From: Tepidibacter aestuarii
GTDB lineage: Bacteria > Bacillota > Clostridia > Peptostreptococcales > Peptostreptococcaceae
DNA: 64,000 bases
Direction of reading: 5' to 3'
Assembly (NCBI RefSeq): GCF_934924865.1
Contig: NZ_OW235315.1
Location: 124,001 to 188,000, forward strand
Shown here piece by piece: positions 27,018 to 36,051 of the stretch. The notes under the pieces are model-generated. The model saw only the letters and a program-made list of their open reading frames with translations, was not told where the DNA came from and made no database searches. Position numbers and translations under genes: made by a program. Numbering within the stretch: the stretch's first letter is position 1; every line of letters begins with the position of its first letter.

Positions 27018-28658
27018 ATGTCGGGAATTAGATTCAGTGGAATAGCAAGTGGGATGGATACAGAAACTATGGTTAAGCAGCTTATGGATGCTGAAAAAAT
27101 TAGACTTAATAAATACAATCAAGAAAAGCAAATAACACAATGGACTCAAGAAGCTTATAATGATGTAAATAAAGATATAGCAAATTTTATATTAGATACT
27201 AAAAAGGAACTTGGAGTTAGCTTTGGTGGATCAATAGGTAGTGCATCATGGATTAAAAAAGCTACATCTTCTGATACGAGTATTTTTGATGCTACAGCTA
27301 ATTCTAGTGCTGCATCTGGAACTCATAGTTTAAAAGTAGTACAATTAGCTGAAGGTGTTACTTTAGGGAGTGCCTCTGCTATACAAAATTCAGGAGAAGA
27401 CAAGACTGTAGACCAATTAGGAGTTGGAGCTGTTGGTGCTTTTTCTATAAATATAAATGGAGAATCTATTTCTTTAGATTCAAGCAATACGTTGTCAGAT
27501 GTAGTAAGTGCAATAAATAGCAAAACGGATGTGACTGGAGTAAAAGCAAGTTATGATTCTAGTATAGGAAGACTTTTTTTAAATACCAGTTCTACAGGTT
27601 CAAGTTCAAAAATTGAGATTACGGGAGATACACATAATTTATTTGTTGATCCAGATGGAGCAGGTGCGGGAGAAAGTATTTTAAAAACAAATATGAGTGC
27701 TAATGGAGGAGATATCACATCAAGTGATCCTGCTATTTATGTAGGAAAAGATGCTATAATAGATTTTGATGGAGCTAATGGGATAAAATATTCATCAAAT
27801 AACATTACTATAAATGGAATAAATATAGATTTAAAATCAGCTGATGCGGGTACTGAACATACTATAAAAGTAGATACGGATGTAGATGGAGTATATGACA
27901 AAATAAAAGGTTTTGTAGATAAATATAATGAACTTTTAGATAAGTTGAATAAAAAAATAGGAGAAAAAAGCTATAGAGATTATAAACCTTTAACAGATGA
28001 TCAAAAGGAGGCTATGGATGAAAAAACTATAGATCTTTGGGAAGAAAAGGCTAAATCAGGACTTTTAAAAAATAATGAACATATAACTAAACTACTTGGT
28101 AATACAAGATCTGGATTATATGAATCTGTATATAGTGATTTTGATAATGATACAAAATTATCTGGATTTTCTTTCTTGACTGAAATAGGTATAACTACTG
28201 GAACTTATCAAGAAAGAGGAAAACTAAAAATAGATGAAGATAAATTAAAAGAAGCAATTACTAATGATGTTGATGGAGTAATGGATTTATTATTTAAGAC
28301 TCCAGATGAAACAAAAACTGATAAAGAAAAAAGAGCAGAAACAGGACTTATAAATAGACTTTATGATGATATGATAGATGGAATGAAGGATATTATAGAT
28401 AAGTCAGGAACAGGAGATAATGCATTATTATATAGAGAGGTAAAATCTACTATACTTATAGATTTTGTAACAAAGAGTGGATCTATAAGTTTATTAGATA
28501 AAGATGTACTTAATATTGAAAAACAAATATCTAGAGAAAATAGTAGGTTAAGCAGCATTGAAGATAGATATTGGAGACAGTTTACTGCAATGGAAAAGGC
28601 CATGAATCAAATGAACTCTCAAAGTTCGTGGCTTATGTCTCAAATGGGCGGTATGTAG
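27018..28658 (+). CDS. fliD: Flagellar filament cap protein FliD
   Basis: 546 residues. The N-terminal FliD domain (IRFSGIASGMDTETMVKQLM at 4-23) and the C-terminal domain with the final coiled coil (EKQISRENSRLSSIEDRYWRQFTAMEKAM) are intact. Between them lies a flagellin-hook-IN-type segment (LKVVQLAEGVTLGSAS; SDVVSAINSKTDVTGVKASYD). The protein caps the filament and folds exported flagellin. Ribosome site GGGGAGG at 27007-27013. Confidence 0.97.
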   Translation: MSGIRFSGIASGMDTETMVKQLMDAEKIRLNKYNQEKQITQWTQEAYNDVNKDIANFILDTKKELGVSFGGSIGSASWIKKATSSDTSIFDATANSSAASGTHSLKVVQLAEGVTLGSASAIQNSGEDKTVDQLGVGAVGAFSININGESISLDSSNTLSDVVSAINSKTDVTGVKASYDSSIGRLFLNTSSTGSSSKIEITGDTHNLFVDPDGAGAGESILKTNMSANGGDITSSDPAIYVGKDAIIDFDGANGIKYSSNNITINGINIDLKSADAGTEHTIKVDTDVDGVYDKIKGFVDKYNELLDKLNKKIGEKSYRDYKPLTDDQKEAMDEKTIDLWEEKAKSGLLKNNEHITKLLGNTRSGLYESVYSDFDNDTKLSGFSFLTEIGITTGTYQERGKLKIDEDKLKEAITNDVDGVMDLLFKTPDETKTDKEKRAETGLINRLYDDMIDGMKDIIDKSGTGDNALLYREVKSTILIDFVTKSGSISLLDKDVLNIEKQISRENSRLSSIEDRYWRQFTAMEKAMNQMNSQSSWLMSQMGGM

Positions 28659-28683
28659 ATAAATTTATTAGGAGGAATTAATT

Positions 28684-29064
28684 ATGGCGATGGCAAATCC
28701 ATATGCACAATATAAAAATCAATCAATAAATACGGCAACACCGGAAGAGCTTACTTTAAAGCTTTATGAAGGATGTATTAAGTTTATTAATTTAGCAATG
28801 ATAGGTATAGATGAAAAAAATATAGAGAAATGTAATACTAATATAATAAAAGCCCAGAATATAATAACTGAACTTAATATAACTCTTAATATGGATTATG
28901 AAATATCTAAAAATTTAAGAATGTTATATGATTATCTCAAGGAGAGGTTAATAGAAGCTAATTTAAAAAAGGATAAAGCTATACTTGAAGAGGTTAAAGA
29001 TTTTGTAGTTGAATTTAGAGATACTTGGAAAGAAGCTATGAAGTTGGCTAGACAAGGAAAGTAG
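28684..29064 (+). CDS. fliS1: Flagellin chaperone FliS (copy 1)
   Basis: 126 residues. Typical FliS beginning NPYAQYKNQSINTATPEELTLKLYEGC and a four-helix bundle thereafter. It binds flagellin's C-terminus in the cytoplasm until export. Start ATG 28684 or 28690; AGGAGG at 28670-28675 favours the first. It is downstream of fliD as in most Firmicutes. Confidence 0.95.
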   Translation: MAMANPYAQYKNQSINTATPEELTLKLYEGCIKFINLAMIGIDEKNIEKCNTNIIKAQNIITELNITLNMDYEISKNLRMLYDYLKERLIEANLKKDKAILEEVKDFVVEFRDTWKEAMKLARQGK

Positions 29065-29072
29065 GTAATTTG

Positions 29073-29573
29073 ATGAACATAAGAGAGTTGATAAATCTTC
29101 TAATTCAAATTAGCGAAACAAAGTATAATTTAATGAAAGATATATACGAAATAACTAAAGTGCAAAAGATAGCTATAGAGAATGATAATTCAGATTCACT
29201 TATTAGCTATATTGAAAAAAAACAGGATAAAATAGATGGGGTAGATAAATTAGACAAGCAGTTTTATAGTTTATACATAAAATTAAAAGAAGATTTAAAT
29301 ATAGATTCGATTGAACATATAGACACTCAAAAATATCTTGAAATTAAAGATTTAAAAATTAAAATAGAGAACATATTGAAATTAACTAAAGAAATAGATG
29401 AGATAGATAAGATTAATACTAAAAAAGTAAAAGAAGAATTAGAGAAAGTAAAAGAGAATATAAAAAATATAAAAAATGATAAAAAAAATTTAAAGAATAA
29501 TGTAAGAGCTTATAAAGGATATAATACTAAATACAATCATGCTCAAGGTGTATTTATAGATAATAAAAAATAA
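29073..29573 (+). CDS. FliT-position coiled-coil flagellar protein
   Basis: 166 residues, almost all helical and strongly charged, with long heptad-like Lys/Glu segments (KVKEELEKVKENIKNIKNDKKN). It lies where FliT (FliD export chaperone) stands in Bacillus, directly after fliS. FlgN/FliT proteins diverge fast, so this rests on position and build. Length exceeds Bacillus FliT (about 110). ATG 29073 is taken over the TTG three bases earlier. Confidence 0.65.
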   Translation: MNIRELINLLIQISETKYNLMKDIYEITKVQKIAIENDNSDSLISYIEKKQDKIDGVDKLDKQFYSLYIKLKEDLNIDSIEHIDTQKYLEIKDLKIKIENILKLTKEIDEIDKINTKKVKEELEKVKENIKNIKNDKKNLKNNVRAYKGYNTKYNHAQGVFIDNKK

Positions 29574-29587
29574 AAGGAGGAGATTGT

Positions 29588-29785
29588 ATGGATATAGCAG
29601 CTATGTCAATTGGACTTAGTCAAGCCAAGCTTTCACAAGAAGTAAGTCTTTCTGTTATGAAAAATGTTATGGACACATCACAACAAAATGCAAATATGAT
29701 TAATGAAATGATAAATACTAATGTTAAAGCTATGGAAAAATCAGTTACACCTCATTTAGGAAATAATATTGACATTAAATTATAA
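29588..29785 (+). CDS. yjfB: YjfB-family putative motility protein
   Basis: 65 residues matching the small YjfB motility family: MDIAAMSIGLSQAKLSQEVSLSVMKNVMD, then an Asn/Met-rich helix. Ribosome site AAAGGAGGAG at 29573-29582. Its role is not known, but it is regularly SigD-controlled or found in flagellar operons. It ends the flaG operon; no clear terminator precedes the raiA-type RNA. Confidence 0.85.
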   Translation: MDIAAMSIGLSQAKLSQEVSLSVMKNVMDTSQQNANMINEMINTNVKAMEKSVTPHLGNNIDIKL

Positions 29786-29807
29786 ATTTGATAAAATGTT
29801 ATGGTTG

Positions 29808-30011
29808 ATATTATAGGTCTGTGGTTGAAAGTCCAAGCCAGTCGCAGGCAAAAGGATCCACGTAAGTTAATTCAAAAGCGAGTTAATGATCATGGTGCGG
29901 CTTAGATGTAAGCCCTGCCGATAAAAAATCGAGAGAGTTAGTAGTGAGGCAAACCCGAGCAAAACCTCCAGCAGGCGAGTGTGGGGTCAAAAACCAGGTC
30001 AGCTATAATAT
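29808..30011 (+). ncRNA. raiA-type structured ncRNA
   Basis: A 204-base structured element closed by a perfect 9-bp helix, ATATTATAG (29808-29816) with CTATAATAT (30003-30011). Inside are G/C-rich conserved-looking segments far above the local base composition, such as GGTTGAAAGTCCAAGCCAG (29823-29841) and AGCCCTGCCGAT (29911-29922). The size, the Clostridia setting and the raiA gene next downstream (with no other gene between) fit the raiA RNA motif. Its biochemical role is not established. A terminator follows at once. The identification is by memory of the motif and has not been tested with a covariance model. Confidence 0.75.
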
Positions 30012-30014
30012 TAG

Positions 30015-30044
30015 AAAGAGCATCTATATAGATGCTCTTTTTTT
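30015..30044 (+). terminator. Terminator of the raiA-type RNA
   Basis: AAAGAGCATCT paired with AGATGCTCTTT (30015-30040), followed by Ts to 30044. Confidence 0.92.
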
Positions 30045-30150
30045 ATAGGAATTTTTACTGTAGATATACTGGTTTAAATGTTGAAATTTGAATATTTTAG
30101 TGTGTTAACAAAAAGTTCGACAATTTAGAAAAATTAAAAACTAACAACCT

Positions 30151-30251
30151 TGTGGACTTTTGTCAAAAAAGTCCACAACTAAAAAGCAGTTATAAACTTT
30201 ATTCACAGGTTTATACACATTATCCACAGGTAAACTTAAAAGTTATCCACT
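30151..30251 (+). promoter_or_regulatory. DnaA-box cluster
   Basis: Four head-to-tail DnaA-box-like 9-mers: TTATTCACA (30199-30207), TTATACACA (30211-30219), TTATCCACA (30220-30228, perfect) and TTATCCACT (30243-30251). An inverted partial box TGTGGACTT is at 30151-30159. About 70 bases downstream the sequence is nearly pure A+T. No dnaA, dnaN or rpmH is nearby, so this is more likely a DnaA titration or regulatory site than the chromosomal origin, but it has the build of an origin. Confidence 0.7.
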
Positions 30252-30782
30252 GCATATTTAAATAAGATTAACTATTAATAGTATTAAATTAATATATTAT
30301 ATAATATTAATTGATTTTGCTTTTTAATAAAGTGAAACATAATTCAGATGGAATTTTTACGCCAGCTGAATTTTTAATTTAGTAAGTGCCTTTTTGGGTA
30401 AACTAATCCAGAAGTTATTAAATTTTTAGATTCAATTTAAAAGGATGAAGTTTTGAAAATTGTTAAATTGCGGATAAATATTTAATGTGAATTTTAGTTG
30501 TAAAATTTTAATAAAAAAGCATTAATTTAATTCTAAAAAAAGCGTTTCAATAATATATTAGTGGGTAAAATAATATTAATAAAATTTATTTTAGAATATC
30601 TATTTTTAAAATCCAAATTTTGTATTATAATAAGTATGATTTAACAATATTTACATAAATAAAATTATAAGAATATATTATATACATCTAACTATATATA
30701 TAATATCCAATATTTTTATAATTAATAGTAAATTATAAACTTTAGAATTTATAAGGTGGATATAATTTACGTTATGAATTTC
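30252..30782 (+). other. Very AT-rich gap before raiA
   Basis: About 530 bases, over 80% A+T in long stretches (30260-30320 and 30580-30740). No open frame of 60 codons, no ribosome site and no recognised RNA. The first 70 bases could be an unwinding element for the adjacent DnaA boxes. Confidence 0.5.
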
Positions 30783-30824
30783 AAAAAAGTCTACATCTAA
30801 AATTTTTCAAAGGAAGACTTTTTT
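30783..30824 (+). terminator. Attenuator-like hairpin upstream of raiA
   Basis: AAAAAAGTCT (30783-30792) pairs with AGACTTTTTT (30815-30824) with a 22-base loop. It stands about 55 bases before the raiA start, so it would attenuate rather than end a transcript. Confidence 0.6.
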
Positions 30825-30880
30825 ATAATTATTTATGTGATATATGTTAAGTAGTTTAGAGAATGGAAGGGGATGGCTTT

Positions 30881-31414
30881 ATGAAATTAACTATAGTGGG
30901 AAAAAACATTGAATTAACAGAAGGAATCAAAGTAGCAGTAGAAGAAAAATTAAGTAAGATAAAAAGATATTTCAACGATGATATAGATGTTAGAGCTACT
31001 ATTAGAGTTAAGAAAAGCAGACAAACTATAGAAGTAACTATAATCCCTGTAAGCGGAAATATAATAAGAGCTGAGGATTCAGAAGAAAATTTATATGCAG
31101 CTATAGATGTTGTTGTAGATAAGTTGAGTAAACAACTTAGAAAATATAAGACAAAACTTATAAACAAACATCAAGATAACGCAAGTATTAGATTTGATAA
31201 TATAGAGAGTTCAATTGAAAGTGATAATGGTAGTGAAATAAATATAGCAAGAAGAAAGAAATTTGGTATAAAACCTATGAATGAGGAAGAAGCTATACTT
31301 CAAATGGAACTTTTAGGACATAATTTCTTTGTATTTACAAATGCAGAGACTAATGAAATGAATGTAGCATATAAGCGTAAATCAGGTGATTACGGTATAA
31401 TAGAACAGGCATAA
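30881..31414 (+). CDS. raiA: Ribosome hibernation promoting factor (long form)
   Basis: 177 residues from ATG 30881 behind GGAAGGGG (30865-30872); the upstream ATG 30863 overlaps that site. The N-terminal RaiA/YfiA domain (MKLTIVGKNIELTEGIK... to about 100) and the C-terminal HPF-long dimerisation domain (KFGIKPMNEEEAILQMELLGHNFFVFTNAET) are both present. It dimerises 70S ribosomes into inactive 100S particles in stationary phase. The raiA-type RNA lies about 870 bases upstream. Confidence 0.95.
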   Translation: MKLTIVGKNIELTEGIKVAVEEKLSKIKRYFNDDIDVRATIRVKKSRQTIEVTIIPVSGNIIRAEDSEENLYAAIDVVVDKLSKQLRKYKTKLINKHQDNASIRFDNIESSIESDNGSEINIARRKKFGIKPMNEEEAILQMELLGHNFFVFTNAETNEMNVAYKRKSGDYGIIEQA

Positions 31415-31418
31415 TGAA

Positions 31419-31447
31419 AGGTGGGACTTAGATCCCATCTTTTTTTC
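31419..31447 (+). terminator. Terminator of raiA
   Basis: AGGTGGGA (31419-31426) with TCCCATCT (31433-31440), 6-base loop, then T-run. Confidence 0.9.
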
Positions 31448-31575
31448 GTATAGTATAATAATTAGTTTGAAGTTGTAAATAATCTATATGTATTCCACAA
31501 TATAATTTTATTTATTTACTTGGCTATGTTAAAATATATAATAATGGAAATTAATATAAGAGAGAGGTATACAAT

Positions 31576-34251
31576 ATGAGCTTTTTAGAAGATTTATTTG
31601 GATTTTCAGGTAAAAAAGAAATAAAGAAGATTGAAAAGATTGTAGATAAGATAGATGCTATAGAAAGCAAGTTTGAAAGTATGAGTGAAGAAGAACTTAA
31701 AAATATGACTAATGTATTCAAAGAAAGATTGAACAATGGAGAGACGCTGGATGATATATTAGTTGAAGCTTTTGCCGTTACGAGAGAAGCATCAAAGAGA
31801 GTTCTTGGAATGAGACATTATAGAGTTCAGTTAGTAGGAGGTATAGTCCTTCATCAAGGAAGAATTGCTGAAATGAAGACAGGAGAAGGTAAAACTTTAG
31901 TTGCAACAGCACCTGTATACTTAAATGCTCTGACTGGAGATGGAGTACATGTAATAACCGTTAATGACTATCTTGCTAAACGTGACAAAGAGTGGATGGC
32001 TAAGTTATATGAATATATGGGATTAAGTGTAGGAGTTATAGTTCATGGACAAACTCCAGAAGAGAGAAAAGCACAATATGCTTGCGATATAACTTATGGT
32101 ACTAATAATGAGTTTGGATTTGACTATTTAAGAGATAACATGGTTATACATAAGGAACAGATGGTTCAAAAGAAATTAAACTTTGTAATAGTCGATGAGG
32201 TAGATTCTATATTAATAGATGAAGCTAGAACACCTCTTATAATATCTGGTGCAGGAGATAAATCTACAGGACTTTATTTTGCAGCAGACCAGTTTGTTAA
32301 AATGTTAAAGAATGAAGATGATTATGTAGTAGATGAAAAAGCTAATTCTGTGTCACTGACTGAAGAAGGTATCCACAAGGGAGAAAAATTCTTTGCGGTT
32401 GAGAATTTAACTGACATGTCTAATATGGAAATATACCATCATATAAATCAGGCATTAAAAGCTCATAATCAAATGAAGAGGGATGTTGATTATGTAATTA
32501 AGGATGGAGAAATAGTAATAGTAGATGAGTTTACTGGAAGACTTATGTTTGGTAGAAGATATTCAGATGGACTACATCAAGCGATAGAGGCTAAGGAAGG
32601 TCTTAAAGTACAAAGAGAATCAAAGACTCTTGCTACTATAACATTCCAAAACTATTTTAGAATGTATAAAAAGATTTCAGGTATGACAGGTACAGCTAAA
32701 ACAGAAGAAGAGGAATTTAGATCTATATACGGTATGGATGTTGTTCAGATTCCTACTAACAAACCTATTGAAAGACAAGATGTATCAGATTCTATATATA
32801 GAACTGTAAATGGAAAGTTTAAAGCAGTAGTAAGAGAGATAGAAGAAAGACATAAGAAGAAGCAACCTGTTCTTGTAGGTACTATATCTATAGAAAACTC
32901 TGAACTTTTATCTTCTATGTTAAAGAAAAAGGGTATACCTCATGCGATTCTTAATGCCAAGCAGCATGAGAAAGAGGCGGAAATAGTATCTCAAGCTGGA
33001 AAAATAGGAGCAGTAACTATTGCAACTAATATGGCTGGTCGTGGTACTGACATTATACTTGGAGGAAACCCTGAATTTTTAGCTAAGAACGAGTTAAAGA
33101 AAAAAGGATATAACGACGAAGTATTAGCCCTTGTAACATCTCATATAGAAATTGATGATGAGTATGTTCAAATGGCTAAAAAAGAGTACAATAAAATATA
33201 CGCTGAAATAAAACAGGAAACAGACAAGGAACAACAAGAGGTATTAAATGCTGGAGGACTTTGTATAATAGGTACAGAGAGACATGAGTCAAGAAGAATA
33301 GATAATCAGCTTCGTGGTCGTGCTGGACGTCAAGGAGATCCTGGAGTATCTAGATTCTATATAACACTTGAAGATGATCTTATGAGACTATTTGGTAGTG
33401 AAAAGATTATGGGTGTTGTAGATAAATTAGGAATGGAAGAAGACATGCCTATAGAGCATAAGATACTTTCAAAATCTATAGAAGGGGCTCAAAAGAAGGT
33501 AGAGGGTAAGAACTTCTCTATAAGAAAGCACGTTCTTCAATATGATGATGTTATGAATAAACAAAGAGAGATAATATACAAAGAAAGAAGAAGCGTTCTT
33601 GAAGGAGAAAATATAAAAGAAAATATAACTAACATGATACAAAACACTATAGATAGTTCGGTTATGATATACACAGCAGATAGTGATTATCCTGAAGAGT
33701 GGGATTTAGAAGGATTAAAGGATCATTTATATAATATATTCTTACCAAAGGGATGTATAGAGTTTAATAATATAGAAGAACTTGATAGAGATAAGATAAA
33801 AGAAGATATAATGAATATAGCTGCTAATATATATGATCAGAAAGAAAGAGAAATAGACTCTGAAAGAATGAGAGAAATAGAGCGAGTTATTTTACTTCAA
33901 GTAGTAGATACTAAGTGGATGGATCATATAGATGCTATGGAACAGCTACGTCAAGGTATAGGTCTTAGAGCAATAGGTCAAGAAGACCCTGTAAGAGCAT
34001 ATCAATTTGAAGGATTTGATATGTTTGAAGAAATGATAAAATCTATACAAGAAGAAACTATCAAATACCTATATAACTTTACAGTGGAAGAGAAAATAGA
34101 AAGAAAACAGGTTGTTGATATAGACAATTTATCTACTGCATCAGATGAACCTGATAATAAGACTGTTGTAAAGGGCGATGAAATTGGAAGAAATGAAGCA
34201 TGCCCTTGTGGTAGTGGGAAAAAGTATAAAAAATGCTGTGGAAGAAACTAA
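31576..34251 (+). CDS. secA: Preprotein translocase ATPase SecA
   Basis: 891 residues. Walker [12 protein letters not shown] (about 102-112), DEAD-type motif [14 protein letters not shown] (about 209-222), preprotein cross-linking domain, and helical scaffold with [11 protein letters not shown]. The C-terminal zinc motif [13 protein letters not shown] is complete. A single housekeeping SecA drives export through SecYEG. Ribosome site AGAGAGG at 31560-31566. It is followed by prfB, a common Firmicute order. Confidence 0.98.
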   Translation: MSFLEDLFGFSGKKEIKKIEKIVDKIDAIESKFESMSEEELKNMTNVFKERLNNGETLDDILVEAFAVTREASKRVLGMRHYRVQLVGGIVLHQGRIAEMKTGEGKTLVATAPVYLNALTGDGVHVITVNDYLAKRDKEWMAKLYEYMGLSVGVIVHGQTPEERKAQYACDITYGTNNEFGFDYLRDNMVIHKEQMVQKKLNFVIVDEVDSILIDEARTPLIISGAGDKSTGLYFAADQFVKMLKNEDDYVVDEKANSVSLTEEGIHKGEKFFAVENLTDMSNMEIYHHINQALKAHNQMKRDVDYVIKDGEIVIVDEFTGRLMFGRRYSDGLHQAIEAKEGLKVQRESKTLATITFQNYFRMYKKISGMTGTAKTEEEEFRSIYGMDVVQIPTNKPIERQDVSDSIYRTVNGKFKAVVREIEERHKKKQPVLVGTISIENSELLSSMLKKKGIPHAILNAKQHEKEAEIVSQAGKIGAVTIATNMAGRGTDIILGGNPEFLAKNELKKKGYNDEVLALVTSHIEIDDEYVQMAKKEYNKIYAEIKQETDKEQQEVLNAGGLCIIGTERHESRRIDNQLRGRAGRQGDPGVSRFYITLEDDLMRLFGSEKIMGVVDKLGMEEDMPIEHKILSKSIEGAQKKVEGKNFSIRKHVLQYDDVMNKQREIIYKERRSVLEGENIKENITNMIQNTIDSSVMIYTADSDYPEEWDLEGLKDHLYNIFLPKGCIEFNNIEELDRDKIKEDIMNIAANIYDQKEREIDSERMREIERVILLQVVDTKWMDHIDAMEQLRQGIGLRAIGQEDPVRAYQFEGFDMFEEMIKSIQEETIKYLYNFTVEEKIERKQVVDIDNLSTASDEPDNKTVVKGDEIGRNEACPCGSGKKYKKCCGRN

Positions 34252-34263
34252 TAGGAGGGTTAA

Positions 34264-35368
34264 ATGCTTAATATTCAAGAATATAATCAAAGAATAGATG
34301 AAATGAAAAATTCAATAGACGAATTGAGGGCTTCTCTTTGACATAGCAAAAATAGAATATAAAATACAGGAGCAAGAAGAAAAAATGTCTGAGCAAAATT
34401 TTTGGGATGACAACGAAAAAGCTCAAAAATTACTTCAAGAAAACAAGATGCTAAAAGAGAGTATAGAAGAATTTGAGAACCTTGAAAACTCTCTAGAGGA
34501 TATAGATGTATTAATAGAACTTGCGCTTGAAGAAGATGATTTATCTCTTGAGAAAGAGGTAAATAAATCTATAGAAAATTTATATTCGAATATAGATAAA
34601 ATGAAAATAAAAACTCTTTTAAATGGAGAGTATGATAAAAATAATGCTATAATATCTATACATGCGGGAACAGGTGGACTTGATGCTCAGGACTGGGCAA
34701 AAATGCTACTTAGAATGTATACTAGATGGTCAGAAAGTAAGGAATATAAAGCATCATTATTAGATATAATAGCAGATCCTGAAGCTGGAATAAAAAGTGC
34801 TACATTGTCAGTAGAAGGAATTAATGCATATGGTTACCTAAAATCAGAAAAGGGAGTTCATAGATTAGTTAGAATATCGCCTTTTGATACATCTGGAAAG
34901 AGGCATACATCATTTGCATCTATAGATGTAATACCAGAGCTTGATGATGATACAAGTGTAGATATAAATCCTAGTGATTTAAAAATAGATACGTATAAAG
35001 CTTCAGGAGCTGGAGGACAGCATGTAAATAAAACGGAATCGGCTGTTAGAATAACTCATATACCAACAGGTGTTGTGGTTCAATGTCAAAATCAAAGATC
35101 GCAACATTTAAATAAAGATAAGGCTATGAAGATGCTAATGGCAAAGCTTATAGAGTTAAAAGAACTGGAGCAGAAAGAAAAAATAGAAGATATACAAGGT
35201 GAGTATTCACAAATAGCATGGGGGAGTCAAATAAGATCATACGTATTCCAACCATACAAATTAGTTAAAGATCATAGAACCAACCTAGATATAGGAAATG
35301 TTCAAGGTGTAATGGATGGAAATCTAGATCCATTCATGAATGAATATCTAAAACATACTAAAAAATAA
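34264..35368 (+). CDS. prfB: Peptide chain release factor 2 with programmed +1 frameshift
   Basis: ATG 34264 (after AGGAGGG at 34253-34259) opens 25 codons to an in-frame TGA at 34339-34341, within CTTTGAC. Shifting +1 at CTT-T continues as DIAKIEYKIQEQ... to 35368, for 367 residues in total. GAGGG at 34326-34330 is the internal Shine-Dalgarno that stimulates the shift. This is the known RF2 autoregulation: low RF2 stalls at UGA and promotes frameshifting. GGQ (SGAGGQHVNKTESAVR) marks peptidyl-tRNA hydrolysis, and TSFASIDVIP follows the anticodon-like region. Confidence 0.97.
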
Positions 35369-35395
35369 GGAAGAGACTAAGTCTCTTCCTTTTAT
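35368..35395. terminator. Bidirectional terminator between prfB and yaaR
   Basis: AGGAAGAGAC (35368-35377) with GTCTCTTCCT (35381-35390) and a T-rich tail on the + side; A-rich flank on the other side also serves the minus-strand yaaR. Confidence 0.85.
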
Positions 35396-35406
35396 TTATT
35401 AGTAAG

Positions 35407-35853
35407 CTACATCATCACATCAACCAACATACCTTTTATACCATCAAGCTTTTTTATTACAGAAAGTCTGTCTACCTCTTGTCCTATAAATTCTTTAGTT
35501 AATGAGCTAAGCTCTCTATCTACATTTTTTACAATTCCATAAACCCTATGACGACCTCTTCTGTCTAGAAAGTTTTGTTGAGAGAAGGAATGAGAATTAT
35601 TAACTGCTACGTTAAGGAATTCTTTTACTAGCTTCTTGTATTCAATCAAATCTTTAAGATATAATTTTTCTCCTATCTTATCAGACTGCTCACTTATCTT
35701 GTCATAAAGCTCTGTTAAATGTTCTTTTACTTTATCCGATTTTATATTTTCAAATTTAGCTTTAAATTCCGTTCTTTTGATTTCTTTTGATTTATTAACT
35801 TTATTAACATTGGATATCTGATTTATATTATTAATTGGATTAACCTTATTCAA
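35407..35853 (-). CDS. yaaR: YaaR-family (DUF327) protein
   Basis: 148 residues, minus strand. The C-terminal two thirds fit DUF327: DLIEYKKLVKEFLNVAVNN, then DRRGRHRVYGIVKNVDRELSSLTKEFIGQE. An Asn-rich N-terminal tail of about 35 residues precedes it. The function is unknown. In this genome it has its own SigD promoter (35891-35917) and lies divergent from the FliK-like gene, implying a motility role. Confidence 0.82.
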   Translation of the reverse strand: MNKVNPINNINQISNVNKVNKSKEIKRTEFKAKFENIKSDKVKEHLTELYDKISEQSDKIGEKLYLKDLIEYKKLVKEFLNVAVNNSHSFSQQNFLDRRGRHRVYGIVKNVDRELSSLTKEFIGQEVDRLSVIKKLDGIKGMLVDVMM

Positions 35854-35890
35854 AATCGCATCTCCCCTCTTTTACCGATTATATTATATG

Positions 35891-35917
35891 TTATCGGCAA
35901 AATAAATATAAATTTTA
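35891..35917 (-). promoter_or_regulatory. SigD promoter of yaaR
   Basis: Read on the minus strand: TAAA (35917-35914), 15-base spacer, GCCGATAA (35898-35891). A consensus sigma-28 site. Confidence 0.85.
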
Positions 35918-35991
35918 TATATTGTTTTGTATATTTTAAATATAACCTATGCTGAGTTGGTAGATCAAATGGATAGTCTGAAAATACCATA

Positions 35992-36019
35992 TAAACTTAT
36001 AATTAATAGATGTCGATAA
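35992..36019 (+). promoter_or_regulatory. SigD promoter of the FliK-like gene
   Basis: TAAA (35992-35995), 16-base spacer, GTCGATAA (36012-36019). It forms a divergent pair with the yaaR promoter. Confidence 0.82.
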
Positions 36020-36051
36020 ATAATTATAACTAATTTAAAAAGGGTGAGGAT

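Noticed and set aside
29808..30011. RNase P, tmRNA or SRP RNA
   Set aside because: The core motifs of those RNAs are absent; size, closing helix and neighbourhood fit the raiA-type RNA better.
30151..30251. The chromosomal replication origin
   Set aside because: No dnaA, dnaN, rpmH or gyr genes flank it. Kept only as an origin-like or regulatory DnaA-box cluster.
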